64,000 bases of DNA from Bacillus pumilus (GCF_900186955.1 NZ_LT906438.1:1364001-1428000); one strand, 5' to 3'. Shown: positions 8,005 through 15,988, counted from the stretch's first letter. Notes: generated by a model not told the origin, from the sequence alone. Program-made: numbers and translations.

Positions 8005-9225
8005 ATGGTCGATCCATTGGATATTTTAACGAATATTGAAGATGTTTTCCCGCACTATCAAGCGATATTCAGTGCGGAAGAGCAAAAAGTGATAGGCTAT
8101 GAGGTTTTAGGAAGAATGAAGCTCGAGTCTGAAACAGTTAGCCTAGGCTCCTTCTTTACGGATTCATCTATTCCTGACGAATATAAAGTGGAAGTAGATC
8201 ATAAAGTACTGACGCAAGCACTCGATCTTTTCACAACAGCAGATGATGATTTGCTCATTTTTATTAATCATGATGCCAATATCCTGATGCTTGATCATGG
8301 TGAAAGCTTTTTAGAACTCTTGAAGCAATATGAAGCAAGGGGCATTCAGCTTAATCGGTTTGTTATCGAATTTACAGAGCATACGTTTAGCGGCGATATT
8401 GAACAGCTTTACCATACGTTAACGTATTTTCGTACATATGGTATTAAAATCGCCATTTCGAATATCGGAAAAGAAAGCAGCAATCTTGACCGGATTGCCT
8501 TGCTCTCACCCGATCTATTAAAAATAGATTTACACGCATTAAGGGCATCGGCTCCTTCTCCTTCCTATGAATATGTCTTGTACAGCATTTCATTGCTTGC
8601 GAGAAAAATAGGGGCGGCTTTAATTTATGAAGACATTGAAGCAAATTTTCAGCTGCAATATGCTTGGAGAAATGGCGGCAGATACTTTCAAGGGTTCTAT
8701 CTTCACGAGCCGGCGGCGGAATTAATTGACCGCAATAAACGAAAAGATCAGCTGAGGGAAGAATTCCAGCAATTTATTGCGCATGAGAAAAAGAAACTAC
8801 AAACTGTCTACGAACATTCTGAAACATTTTATAAGCGAGTTCACCAAGCTGTCACGACCTTAAAAAAATCATGCACTACAAATGATGAACTCATCCAAAA
8901 GCTGGCATTAGAATTAACGGATTGCAGCTTTCGGATTTATATGTGTAATGAAGAAGGCTTTCAAATCACTGGAAATGTGTTTAAAAAAGAAAAAGAATGG
9001 TTGTTCCAGCCTGAATATATCGAGAAAAACTGGAGCTGGCGTCCTTATTTCCTAGCAAATATTCTCCAAATGAGAATGAGCGGGAAAGGATTTTTCAGTG
9101 ATATTTACAGCGATTTAGAAACTGGTGAGAGGATACGTACGTTTTCTTACCCGTTAGAGGGAGATATGTATTTATTTATAGATCTTCCGTATGCCTATTT
9201 ATATGAGCAAGATGGATTAATTTAA
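8005..9225 (+). CDS. ykuI: EAL-domain cyclic-di-GMP receptor YkuI
   Basis: The start at ATG 8005 gives MVDPLDILTN, which agrees with the B. subtilis protein; a GTG at 7996 and an ATG at 7999 lie inside the AGGTGA ribosome binding site. The N-terminal about 250 residues form an EAL domain with EVLGR in place of EAL. The C-terminal part is a PAS-like YkuI_C domain joined by a helical linker. YkuI binds cyclic-di-GMP and has been reported without phosphodiesterase activity. Here the loop matching the catalytic DDFG motif reads ISNIG, so the first Asp is Ser, in keeping with an inactive receptor. Length is 406 residues. Confidence 0.93.
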   Translation: MVDPLDILTNIEDVFPHYQAIFSAEEQKVIGYEVLGRMKLESETVSLGSFFTDSSIPDEYKVEVDHKVLTQALDLFTTADDDLLIFINHDANILMLDHGESFLELLKQYEARGIQLNRFVIEFTEHTFSGDIEQLYHTLTYFRTYGIKIAISNIGKESSNLDRIALLSPDLLKIDLHALRASAPSPSYEYVLYSISLLARKIGAALIYEDIEANFQLQYAWRNGGRYFQGFYLHEPAAELIDRNKRKDQLREEFQQFIAHEKKKLQTVYEHSETFYKRVHQAVTTLKKSCTTNDELIQKLALELTDCSFRIYMCNEEGFQITGNVFKKEKEWLFQPEYIEKNWSWRPYFLANILQMRMSGKGFFSDIYSDLETGERIRTFSYPLEGDMYLFIDLPYAYLYEQDGLI

Positions 9226-9267
9226 AAGCACAGAGTGAAGATTATATTAGCCATTTATTAACAATCT

Positions 9268-9298
9268 GAGTAGCCTTTTAGGCTGCTTTTTTTGATTG
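9268..9298 (+). terminator. Terminator of ykuI
   Basis: AGTAGCC pairs with GGCTGCT (one wobble) around TTTTA and is followed by eight T. It separates ykuI from the small RNA promoter. Confidence 0.75.
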
Positions 9299-9319
9299 AA
9301 AAAAAGAAATAAAAAATGG

Positions 9320-9348
9320 TTGACAATGAAACTGATAATCATTATCAT
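9320..9348 (+). promoter_or_regulatory. fsrA promoter
   Basis: A -35 element TTGACA at 9320-9325 and a -10 element TATCAT at 9343-9348 are 17 bases apart, an ideal SigA arrangement. Transcription would begin near 9355. Confidence 0.8.
9333..9347. promoter_or_regulatory. Fur box at the fsrA promoter
   Basis: TGATAATCATTATCA is a perfect match to the 7-1-7 Fur box consensus of Bacillus. It covers the spacer and -10 region of the fsrA promoter, so iron-loaded Fur should shut it off. Confidence 0.92.
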
Positions 9349-9354
9349 TTAGTT

Positions 9355-9440
9355 ATGGAGAGAAGCTACTCTCTGTTCCCCAACCCCTCTATCAGATCAA
9401 GATCCAAAAAACTTGGCGCTACCCCCGCCAAGTTTTTTTT
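9355..9440 (+). ncRNA. fsrA: Iron-sparing small RNA FsrA
   Basis: The transcript runs from just after the Fur-controlled promoter to a Rho-independent terminator, about 85 nt, the size of B. subtilis FsrA. It lies in the ykuI-ykuJ interval, where fsrA is found in that species. It has C-rich single-stranded patches (TTCCCCAACCCC near 9376-9387 and ACCCCC in the terminator loop). Such patches pair with G-rich ribosome binding sites of iron-protein mRNAs. FsrA represses translation of iron-rich enzymes when iron is scarce. The identification rests on position, Fur box, size and sequence. Confidence 0.88.
9406..9440 (+). terminator. FsrA terminator
   Basis: ACTTGGC (9411-9417) pairs with GCCAAGT (9427-9433), with a C-rich loop and eight T after it. 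The A tract before the stem extends the pairing. Confidence 0.9.
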
Positions 9441-9528
9441 GTGCTTTTCATCTTTGCCTCATGCATAGGACAGCCCAATCCTTCCATACATCTTAAGTGA
9501 TGACAGTTAGACGGTAGGAGGGAACGTC

Positions 9529-10425
9529 ATGATCAAACGTGACAAGCGGCTGCTGATTGATTTGCCAAGACCAGATCACCCAGATGCAAATGGTGCTGCT
9601 GCTGTGCAAGAATTACTCGGCGGAAAATTCGGCGAAATGTCAACATTAAATAATTACATGTTTCAATCCTTTAACTTTCGAGGAAAACGAAAACTCAAAC
9701 CGTTTTATGACCTCGTATCCAGCATTACGGCTGAAGAATTCGGTCATGTAGAACTTGTGACCACAGCTGTGAATCTTATGATTACAGGGACTACCCATGG
9801 CGGAGATCCAGATACGACACCGATGAAAGCGGCTGTCGATAAACGAAATACACAGCATTTTATTCAAACCGCTCAAACAGGCTATCCGTTTGATTCCATG
9901 GCAAAACCTTGGACCGGGGAGAATGTGTTCTCAAGCGGAAACCTGATTCTTGACCTCCTTCATAATTTCTTCCTAGAATGCGGAGCACGTACGCACAAAA
10001 TGCGCGTATATGAAATGACAGATCATCCTACAGCAAGAGAGATGATCGGTTATTTACTCGTCAGGGGCGGAGTGCATGTTGTGGCATATGCAAAGGCGCT
10101 TGAGGTAGCCACAGGTGTAGATGTAGGAAAGATGCTGCCAATCCCAAACCTCGACAACAAATACTTTGATTCAGCGAGGAAATTTGAAGATCAAAATGTT
10201 CATACAAAGCTGTATACATTTAGTGATACGGATTACAAGGACATTAATAAGATTTGGAAAGGCAGTCATCCGATTGATGGAAAACCGCTCACAGTGATTG
10301 AGGGCACCCCGCAAGGAGCACCTGTGCCAGATTATAGAGAATTACCGGAAGAGTTTGCCCCAGGCATTTCCAAAGAGGATTTTGACGAAATTGCCAAACG
10401 TCTGATGAGGTCTGCGGGTTTATAA
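9529..10425 (+). CDS. Manganese (non-haem) catalase
   Basis: The 298-residue ferritin-like four-helix protein keeps all expected dimanganese ligands: Glu36, Glu70, His73, Glu150 and His183. It disproportionates hydrogen peroxide without haem. It is longer than the B. subtilis paralogues YdbD and YjqC (about 275 residues) through the C-terminal tail. The ATG at 9529 has TAGGAGG upstream. No promoter with confident boxes was seen in the 88 bases after fsrA. The gene is absent from this position in B. subtilis, so it is a lineage-specific insertion between fsrA and ykuJ. Confidence 0.92.
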   Translation: MIKRDKRLLIDLPRPDHPDANGAAAVQELLGGKFGEMSTLNNYMFQSFNFRGKRKLKPFYDLVSSITAEEFGHVELVTTAVNLMITGTTHGGDPDTTPMKAAVDKRNTQHFIQTAQTGYPFDSMAKPWTGENVFSSGNLILDLLHNFFLECGARTHKMRVYEMTDHPTAREMIGYLLVRGGVHVVAYAKALEVATGVDVGKMLPIPNLDNKYFDSARKFEDQNVHTKLYTFSDTDYKDINKIWKGSHPIDGKPLTVIEGTPQGAPVPDYRELPEEFAPGISKEDFDEIAKRLMRSAGL

Positions 10426-10608
10426 AAACATGGTGCATGAGATTAGAAAAAAGACTCAAACTAAAAAAACAGATTCTTTTTCTTTTTTTGAATTCAAGAG
10501 GAAAAATATCATCTGAGAACACTTTATGGTATGATGCTTTGTAGGACTTGTGTATAATCAATACGGGTTCATCTTGAGTTGTTTTTTTGAAAGGAGTCTT
10601 TTTTTAGA

Positions 10609-10851
10609 ATGTCACAATTAATGGGTATCATTACAAGGCTGCAAAGTCTTCAAGAGACAGCAGAAGCTGCAAACGAACCGGCACAGCGTTATTTCGAAGT
10701 GAACGGTGAGAAAATCTGTAGTGTTAAGTATTTCGAAAAGAATCAAACGTTTGAATTGACTGTTTTTCAACAAGGGGATAAGCCAAATACTTTCCCATTT
10801 GACAACATTGATATGATTTCGATTGAGATTTTTGAGCTTTTACAATCCTAA
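10609..10851 (+). CDS. ykuJ: YkuJ family protein
   Basis: The 80-residue protein matches B. subtilis YkuJ (79 residues), a small alpha/beta protein with a solved structure but no known role. It contains VNGEKICSVKYFEKNQTFELTVF, a plain beta-rich core, and has no signal or membrane segment. A GAAAGGAG ribosome binding site lies 13 bases before the ATG. It is followed by ykuK in the same orientation after 147 bases, as in B. subtilis. Confidence 0.88.
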   Translation: MSQLMGIITRLQSLQETAEAANEPAQRYFEVNGEKICSVKYFEKNQTFELTVFQQGDKPNTFPFDNIDMISIEIFELLQS

Positions 10852-10998
10852 GCTGAATCGTATGAAATGTTTTTTCTAAGGATTCCTTCGTTTATTTGCG
10901 GCAATATACATGTGTCATGATTGGCGCAGTGTACAAATGGAAGATGATCATTCAGCGCATATTTCGGATAAGAGACCATTAAAAAGGAGTTCCTTTCT

Positions 10999-11514
10999 GT
11001 GAGTGATTCTTTTTACTACAATCTTTCTGAAGATCATTTAGCGTTTTCTGATGTCGTCATGAGAATGAAAGACTTTATTCGAAAAGACCCTAGATCCGCC
11101 TATGTGTTATCAATTGGTACGGACTCTCAGGTCAATCAAAATGTCACAAGATTTATGACTGCAATTCATCTCCACCGGATTGGCAAAGGGGCTTGGGGCT
11201 GCCTCACGCAACAAGTGATCAGCAGACCTGTGCAAAGCCTTAGAGAAAAAATTTCATTAGAGACAGCGTTTAGCCAAAAGGTATGTGCAGACATCCTTGA
11301 GGGGCCTTTAACAGAACTGATGGATTTGCTTCTTCCGTTTGCTGAGGAAGGGGCAGACCTCCGTTTTGAAGCCCATCTGGATATTGGCAAAAAAGGAAGT
11401 ACAAAAGATCTGATCCAGGAAATGACCGGAATGATCACAGCTATGGGAATTGAAGCTAAAATAAAACCCGACTCATACGCAGCATTTTGCTATGCCAATC
11501 GATACACAAAATAA
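10999..11514 (+). CDS. ykuK: YkuK, RNase H-like fold protein (DUF458)
   Basis: A GTG start at 10999 with GGAG nine bases upstream gives 171 residues. The sequence carries the DUF458 pattern YVLSIGTDSQVNQN near residue 35 and FEAHLDIGKKGSTKDLI near residue 116. This family has a predicted RNase H-like fold; the acidic residues GTDSQ and HLDIG would be the metal site. No substrate or pathway is known. It matches B. subtilis YkuK in size and neighbours. Confidence 0.87.
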   Translation: MSDSFYYNLSEDHLAFSDVVMRMKDFIRKDPRSAYVLSIGTDSQVNQNVTRFMTAIHLHRIGKGAWGCLTQQVISRPVQSLREKISLETAFSQKVCADILEGPLTELMDLLLPFAEEGADLRFEAHLDIGKKGSTKDLIQEMTGMITAMGIEAKIKPDSYAAFCYANRYTK

Positions 11515-11538
11515 ATTCCGTCATTTTTCTCCAAACCT

Positions 11539-11545
11539 TGTCGAA
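11539..11545 (+). promoter_or_regulatory. Spo0A box (0A box) upstream of abbA
   Basis: TGTCGAA at 11539-11545 is a perfect 0A box core, within TTGTCGAAAC. It sits just ahead of the -35 of the abbA promoter, the position expected for activation by Spo0A-phosphate, which is known to switch on abbA in B. subtilis. Confidence 0.75.
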
Positions 11546-11553
11546 ACGTGCGG

Positions 11554-11582
11554 TTGACGATTCGATTCTAGTTCCTTATTCT
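11554..11582 (+). promoter_or_regulatory. abbA promoter
   Basis: TTGACG at 11554-11559 and TATTCT at 11577-11582 have 17 bases between them and fit SigA. The transcript would carry a leader of about 75 bases before abbA. Confidence 0.6.
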
Positions 11583-11663
11583 AGCTGTATAGAGAGGAAG
11601 CAGACATTCAAAAGCCTGCTAATCAATATAAAAGCATATATGAAACAGGGGGCCTGATGTTGG

Positions 11664-11855
11664 ATGAGCGTCATCGAAAATCGTTTTAATGAAGAAGAGA
11701 AAAAGCTATTATTAAACGTATTGCTGAATCAGGAATATGCTGTCGAATTACTAAGCAGTGAGATCAATGATATAGAATGTGGAACAAAAAATGTCGATGA
11801 CAATACGTATAAGCAGTTGATCACATTGTATGACAGAGTAAGGTTTGAGAATTAA
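11664..11855 (+). CDS. abbA: AbrB antirepressor AbbA
   Basis: The 63-residue protein is very close to B. subtilis AbbA (65), with the shared stretches EEEKKLLLN, AVELLSSEINDIE and LYDRVRFEN. AbbA is a helical dimer that mimics DNA and ties up the transition-state repressor AbrB, so AbrB targets open as sporulation starts. The ATG at 11664 is the only in-frame start, since a stop codon precedes it by three codons. GGGGG lies about 12 bases upstream. The 0A box and SigA promoter agree with Spo0A activation. Confidence 0.95.
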   Translation: MSVIENRFNEEEKKLLLNVLLNQEYAVELLSSEINDIECGTKNVDDNTYKQLITLYDRVRFEN

Positions 11856-11874
11856 TATTGATTGAACATTCTAT

Positions 11875-11904
11875 TAGATACTCGGAAGCTGAGTATCTTT
11901 TTTA
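11875..11904 (+). terminator. Terminator of abbA
   Basis: AGATACTC pairs perfectly with GAGTATCT around a seven-base loop and is followed by six T. Confidence 0.88.
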
Positions 11905-11918
11905 TGCAGAAAAAATCT

Positions 11919-11925
11919 TTCGACA
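11919..11925 (-). promoter_or_regulatory. Reverse-oriented 0A-box match upstream of darB
   Basis: TTCGACA within TTTCGACAAA is the reverse complement of the 0A box TTTGTCGAA. It lies 77 bases before darB. Whether it is used is unknown. Confidence 0.45.
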
Positions 11926-12001
11926 AATTTCGTTTTAGTTTATGCTTAATGGTAAAGGGGAATGTATGATTGATGATTGAGAGAAAAGGGGTCGAAGAAA
12001 C

Positions 12002-12445
12002 ATGATAGAGATAGAACCAACTCAATTGCTTGAGTCAACAGTAGCCGAGCATATGATTGATGCAGATAAAGTGGCACATGTTCAAATTGGAAATAACCTT
12101 GAGCATGCTCTATTGGTCCTTACAAAAACAGGATATACAGCCATCCCGGTATTAGATCCTTCTTATCACCTGCATGGGTTAATTGGAACGAATATGATCA
12201 TGGATAAGATCTTTGGTTTAGAACGAATTGAATTCGAAAAGCTGGACCAACTGAAGGTAGAAGAGGTTATGCTTACTGATATCCCAAGGCTTAAAACGAC
12301 GGATCCTGTGCTAAAAGGCGTTCACGCTGTAACGAATAATGGATTTGTTTGTGTCGTAAATGAGGAGCAAGTCTTTGAAGGAATATTTACACGACGTGTT
12401 GTATTAAAGCGCTTAAATGAAGTGATTCATGCCGCGAAAAAATGA
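12002..12445 (+). CDS. darB: Cyclic-di-AMP-binding CBS protein DarB (YkuL)
   Basis: The 147-residue protein consists of two CBS domains (about residues 14-70 and 85-140). It matches B. subtilis YkuL, now called DarB or CbpB. The B. subtilis protein binds cyclic-di-AMP in the cytoplasm; in its free form it stimulates Rel and pyruvate carboxylase, linking potassium status to the stringent response and anaplerosis. Domain content, length and position between abbA and ccpC agree. An ATG at 12002 is used; the Shine-Dalgarno candidate is AAAAGGGG about 12 bases upstream. Confidence 0.93.
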   Translation: MIEIEPTQLLESTVAEHMIDADKVAHVQIGNNLEHALLVLTKTGYTAIPVLDPSYHLHGLIGTNMIMDKIFGLERIEFEKLDQLKVEEVMLTDIPRLKTTDPVLKGVHAVTNNGFVCVVNEEQVFEGIFTRRVVLKRLNEVIHAAKK

Positions 12446-12469
12446 GCTGAAACCCAGCTTATTTTTTTT
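12444..12469 (+). terminator. Terminator of darB
   Basis: AGCTG pairs with CAGCT around AAACC and is followed by a run of eight T. The stem is short and overlaps the stop codon. Confidence 0.6.
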
Positions 12470-12541
12470 GCCTTCATAAGCTATAATTTATATAATGACC
12501 ATATGGAATAAGAAAAACTTATAGAGAGAAAGGGGACGCCC

Positions 12542-13423
12542 ATGCAGCTTCAGGAGTTACATATGCTTGTTGTGCTAAGTGAAGAATTGAATATGAGAAA
12601 GGCTTCGGAGCGGCTCTTTGTCTCTCAGCCTGCTTTATCCCAAAGATTGCAGACGATTGAAAAAGAGTGGGGAACCAAAATTTTTTTTCGTTCTCAGAAA
12701 GGGCTCACCGTGACTTCGGCAGGTGAACAGATCATTCAATTTGCAAAAGAGGTGACGGTTGAGCAAGATCGAGTGAGAGAGAGAATCGATGAACTTGAAG
12801 GGGAAATTCACGGTACACTAAAGCTTGCGGTTGCATCCATTATTGGACAGCACTGGCTGCCGAAAGTGTTAAAGCGGTATGTCGAAAAGTACCCAAATGC
12901 GAAGGTATCACTTGTGACCGGCTGGAGTAGTGAAATGCTCAAAAGCTTATACGAGGACCACGTGCACATTGGGATCATTCGCGGAAACCCTGATTGGAAG
13001 GGAACAAAGGAATATTTGATGACAGATCATTTATATTTAGTCGATTCCGTTATCAAAGACGTGGACGAGTTAATCGAGACAGAACGCCCGTTTATTCAAT
13101 TTAAAAGCGACAGCACGTATTATCAGGAAATCCAGCACTGGTGGCATCAAAAATTCAAAGTGTCTCCAAAGCAGACGATTCTAGTGGACCAGATTGAGAC
13201 GTGTAAACAAATGGCCTACCACGGCATCGGCTACGCCATTTTGCCTTCGGTCACCTTATACGATCACGAAAAAAGTGTTCATAAAACACCGCTTGTTGAC
13301 GTGAATGGAGAGCAAATCGGACGTGACACATGGCTGCTAGGCTATGAAGCTTCTTTTCAATTAAAACAAGTGCAAGCATTTGTCGGTGTGGTCAAAGAAA
13401 TGCTTGAAAGTGATGCGGTGTAA
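12542..13423 (+). CDS. ccpC: LysR-family regulator CcpC
   Basis: The 293-residue LysR-type regulator has an N-terminal winged helix (MRKASERLFVSQPALSQRLQTIE, about residues 16-40) and a C-terminal periplasmic-binding-like effector domain from about residue 90. It sits between darB and ykuN as ccpC does in B. subtilis. CcpC represses the citrate synthase and aconitase genes citZ and citB and senses citrate. AGAAAGGGG lies upstream of the ATG. No operator was identified in front of the gene, although its own promoter region is short (96 bases). Confidence 0.93.
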   Translation: MQLQELHMLVVLSEELNMRKASERLFVSQPALSQRLQTIEKEWGTKIFFRSQKGLTVTSAGEQIIQFAKEVTVEQDRVRERIDELEGEIHGTLKLAVASIIGQHWLPKVLKRYVEKYPNAKVSLVTGWSSEMLKSLYEDHVHIGIIRGNPDWKGTKEYLMTDHLYLVDSVIKDVDELIETERPFIQFKSDSTYYQEIQHWWHQKFKVSPKQTILVDQIETCKQMAYHGIGYAILPSVTLYDHEKSVHKTPLVDVNGEQIGRDTWLLGYEASFQLKQVQAFVGVVKEMLESDAV

Positions 13424-13456
13424 GTACCTTCTTGGAAAAGAAAGGTGCTTTTTTTA
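13422..13456 (+). terminator. Terminator of ccpC
   Basis: AAGTACCTT pairs with AAGGTGCTT (one wobble) and is followed by seven T. Confidence 0.72.
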
Positions 13457-13545
13457 GGTAAATAATCAGTTTGATTAAATTTACTTATTGTCGCATATCA
13501 AAGCAATAGATAGATGGAGCGAATCATAGAGGAGACTTCGATCTT

Positions 13546-13968
13546 ATGAAAAACAATCAATTAATCAAAATGAACAAACCAGAATGGGGAGATCATTTGC
13601 GCGTGAGGTGGCGTGAACGTTTTGCTAGTCATCTTTCAATGAAAGAACAAAACGAGATATCAATAGATGATTTTTTATGGCATTTATGCAGTTTTGGAAT
13701 GGTTACATGCCTTGAAAATGCTGAAGCGATAGACGCATTTCTTCAACAATCAAAGGATAAGTGTACTGTTTTTTATCAATTTGTTGACGAGGCGTATCTT
13801 TTCGAAAATGCCAGCTCTCTTTTAATCAATGATTTACCATATCAATCTAATCATATGGATTATAACGATATGTATGTGATGGATTGGAATGAAAAATGGA
13901 CATTTGTGGTGACGCACGAAACGGATTATGGTCCATATTTTATTCAAATAGATGAAACGAACGAATGA
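13546..13968 (+). CDS. DUF4275-like protein, function unknown
   Basis: The 140-residue soluble protein shows the pattern I associate with DUF4275: WGDHLRVRWRERFA at the start, FLWHLCSFG, CTVFYQFVDEAYLFENAS in the middle, and MYVMDWNEKWTFVVTHETDYGPYFI at the end. It is rich in Trp and aromatic residues. GAGGAG precedes the ATG at 13546. The gene has its own terminator and is inserted between ccpC and ykuN, which are adjacent in B. subtilis. No function is known for the family. Confidence 0.7.
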   Translation: MKNNQLIKMNKPEWGDHLRVRWRERFASHLSMKEQNEISIDDFLWHLCSFGMVTCLENAEAIDAFLQQSKDKCTVFYQFVDEAYLFENASSLLINDLPYQSNHMDYNDMYVMDWNEKWTFVVTHETDYGPYFIQIDETNE

Positions 13969-13991
13969 GAAACCGATGATCTCTTCGATAC

Positions 13992-14030
13992 GAAAAACCC
14001 GCCTTCCCATTGGAATGAGCGGGTTTTTCA
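13992..14030. terminator. Terminator after the DUF4275-like gene
   Basis: AAAAACCCGC at 13993-14002 pairs with GCGGGTTTTT at 14019-14028, a ten-base perfect stem with a T tail. It is usable from both sides. Confidence 0.88.
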
Positions 14031-14080
14031 TTGGGTTATCGTATTGATTGGCCAAAGCTTTTTATGAAATCATTTGACAA

Positions 14081-14095
14081 TGAAAATCATTATCA
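14081..14095. promoter_or_regulatory. Fur box 1 upstream of ykuNOP
   Basis: TGAAAATCATTATCA differs at one position from the 7-1-7 Fur consensus TGATAATNATTATCA. It follows a TTGACA at 14074-14079. Confidence 0.85.
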
Positions 14096-14117
14096 TTTAA
14101 AGTGTACATATAATAAT

Positions 14118-14132
14118 TGAAAATGATTATCA
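14118..14132. promoter_or_regulatory. Fur box 2 upstream of ykuNOP
   Basis: TGAAAATGATTATCA is again one mismatch from consensus and lies 23 bases after box 1. The TATAAT at 14109-14114 lies between the two boxes, so Fur bound at both would cover the promoter. Confidence 0.85.
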
Positions 14133-14153
14133 TTTAGATGGGGTGACCGATAG

Positions 14154-14630
14154 ATGAAAGCACTAATTACATTTGCGAGTATGTCTGGTAATACAGAAGA
14201 TATGGCAGCGATCATAAAGCAAACACTAGAAGGAATAGGGATCGATACAGAGATGTTGGAATTTGATGATACAAGCGCAGAGGATCTTTCTTCATACGAT
14301 TATGTGTTCATCGGTTCTTATACATGGGGTGATGGTGATTTACCTTATGAAGCTGAGGACTTTTATGAAGAGGTCTCCACGCTTGAACTAAGTGACATCA
14401 AAGCAGCTGTGTTCGGGTCTGGAGATTACAGCTACCCGAAGTTTTGTGAGGCTGTCCATACATTTCATGACATGCTCAAATCAACCGGTGCATCTGTATT
14501 TCCTGAAACATTGAAAATGGAGCTTGCGCCTGATACCGATGAGGATGTGGCGTGCTGTCAGGAATTTGCGACAAGCTTTTTAACGTGGGCGGCGCTATCT
14601 GAGAAACGAGTTGAAAACCATGTTTCATAA
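14154..14630 (+). CDS. ykuN: Short-chain flavodoxin YkuN
   Basis: The 158-residue protein is a flavodoxin. The FMN phosphate loop is SMSGNTEDMA at residues 9-18; the two FMN-flanking loops are YTWGDGDLP and FGSGDYSYPKFC. B. subtilis YkuN is made under iron limitation, replaces ferredoxin, and donates electrons to the fatty-acid desaturase, BioI and nitric oxide synthase. The two Fur boxes upstream agree with that control. It is the first gene of ykuN-ykuO-ykuP, and its 3' end overlaps the ykuO start by 20 bases. Confidence 0.95.
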   Translation: MKALITFASMSGNTEDMAAIIKQTLEGIGIDTEMLEFDDTSAEDLSSYDYVFIGSYTWGDGDLPYEAEDFYEEVSTLELSDIKAAVFGSGDYSYPKFCEAVHTFHDMLKSTGASVFPETLKMELAPDTDEDVACCQEFATSFLTWAALSEKRVENHVS

Positions 14631-15513
14631 AGGAGCGACAGCTGTTGCTGCATCTAAAAACGGTGGATACTTTGTCGCTGTAAAACGTGAAGGTATTTTT
14701 CACTACAGTGTGGAGAGCGGGTGGCAGCAACTGTTTAAGCTCAAGCATAAAATTCATGCCATCAGCTATATTGGACCTTATTTATTCGGTGTTGGTGAAA
14801 ATGGCACAGTGATTAGATCAGGAGATGAAGGCCATACATGGGCGCTATCATCATTTCCAACAAATGCAGTCGTTTGGTCTATTACAGGACGCAAAGATGG
14901 GTTTGTGTGTGCACATGGAAAACATAGTATTTATGTGTCAAATGATTTCGGGATTTCCTGGGAAATTATGAAGCCATTTGCTCATGTGAACCATCCGCCT
15001 GTCATTCGTTCCTTATGTGCTGCAGGTGATCATCTTTATATTGGAACTCAGATTCATGATGTTCATGGAGGAATATGGGTGTATGACTTGGAGAGTGAAC
15101 AGGTTTTCCTCCTAAACAGAGAGGAGCACCGGATGACAGCTTCTATGCTGCTCTGTCAGGAGCATCTGCTTGTTTGCGCATTGGGATCAAAAAAAGGCAA
15201 AAAGGGATCTGTTCAAATTTTAGATTTACATACCAATATGCTGCATGATATTCAATCACAAGCCTTTGCTAGAGAGGAATCATTTTTGGATGTGTCAGAG
15301 GATAATGGCATTGTGTATGTGACGACTTCACAAGACGAACACGGGTTTTCTAAAGTGTATCAGCTTGATATTGAGCAAAAAGAGCTCAAATGGTTTGATA
15401 CGATCAAAGGACACGGTTTTCGTGTAGCCAATCAAAATGAAAACTTTTTCTGTGCTGGTTTATATGAAAGCAAGTTTGTAAGACCATATGAGGAGCCGGC
15501 ATTGATTCATTGA
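14611..15513 (+). CDS. ykuO: YkuO, predicted BNR/Asp-box beta-propeller protein
   Basis: The 300-residue protein lies between two flavodoxin genes under Fur control. Two Asp-box (BNR) motifs are visible, RSGDEGHTW near residue 70 and VSNDFGISW near residue 110, with further repeats of beta-strand character. These suggest a beta-propeller like YCF48 or sortilin-type folds. There is no signal peptide, so it is cytoplasmic. The function is unknown; being co-made with flavodoxins, it may assist an iron-limitation redox step. The start could be TTG 14611 or ATG 14620; both overlap the end of ykuN and suggest translational coupling. Confidence 0.85.
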   Translation: MKTMFHKGATAVAASKNGGYFVAVKREGIFHYSVESGWQQLFKLKHKIHAISYIGPYLFGVGENGTVIRSGDEGHTWALSSFPTNAVVWSITGRKDGFVCAHGKHSIYVSNDFGISWEIMKPFAHVNHPPVIRSLCAAGDHLYIGTQIHDVHGGIWVYDLESEQVFLLNREEHRMTASMLLCQEHLLVCALGSKKGKKGSVQILDLHTNMLHDIQSQAFAREESFLDVSEDNGIVYVTTSQDEHGFSKVYQLDIEQKELKWFDTIKGHGFRVANQNENFFCAGLYESKFVRPYEEPALIH

Positions 15514-15529
15514 TAAGGAGGAAGAAAAA

Positions 15530-15988
15530 GTGACAGAAAAGGTTTTACTCGTGTATGCCACGATGTCTGGGAATACAGAAGCGATGGCGGATCTAATTGA
15601 AAAAGGAATAACAGAAGCAGGAGCCGGCGTGGACCGTCATGAAGCGATGGATATTGATGCAGAGCTTCTCAATGATTACACGCACATTATGTTAGGTGCG
15701 TACACATGGGGAGATGGTGACCTTCCTGATGATTTTATTGATTTATATGAAGAAATGGAAGAGCTTGATTTAACGGGAAAAGCATTTGCTGTATTCGGTT
15801 CCGGGGATACATCTTATGAGCATTTTTGCGGAGCTGTTGACCTAATCGAAGAAAAAGTGAAGGAACTTGGCGGTGACATTGTCCTGCCATCCGTCAAGAT
15901 CGAGCTAAATCCAGAAGGAGAAGAAGAAGAGAAATTGATTTCTTTTGGCAAACAATTTGTTCATCTTCACCAGCAGGAAGCGGGGTAA
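15530..15988 (+). CDS. ykuP: Short-chain flavodoxin YkuP
   Basis: The 152-residue flavodoxin is a paralogue of YkuN in the same operon. It has the phosphate loop [10 protein letters not shown] and the FMN loops YTWGDGDLP and [16 protein letters not shown] start at 15530 follows AAGGAGG closely. Like YkuN it can serve as an FMN electron carrier in place of ferredoxin when iron is scarce. The operon ends at the hairpin immediately after the stop. Confidence 0.94.
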   Translation: MTEKVLLVYATMSGNTEAMADLIEKGITEAGAGVDRHEAMDIDAELLNDYTHIMLGAYTWGDGDLPDDFIDLYEEMEELDLTGKAFAVFGSGDTSYEHFCGAVDLIEEKVKELGGDIVLPSVKIELNPEGEEEEKLISFGKQFVHLHQQEAG

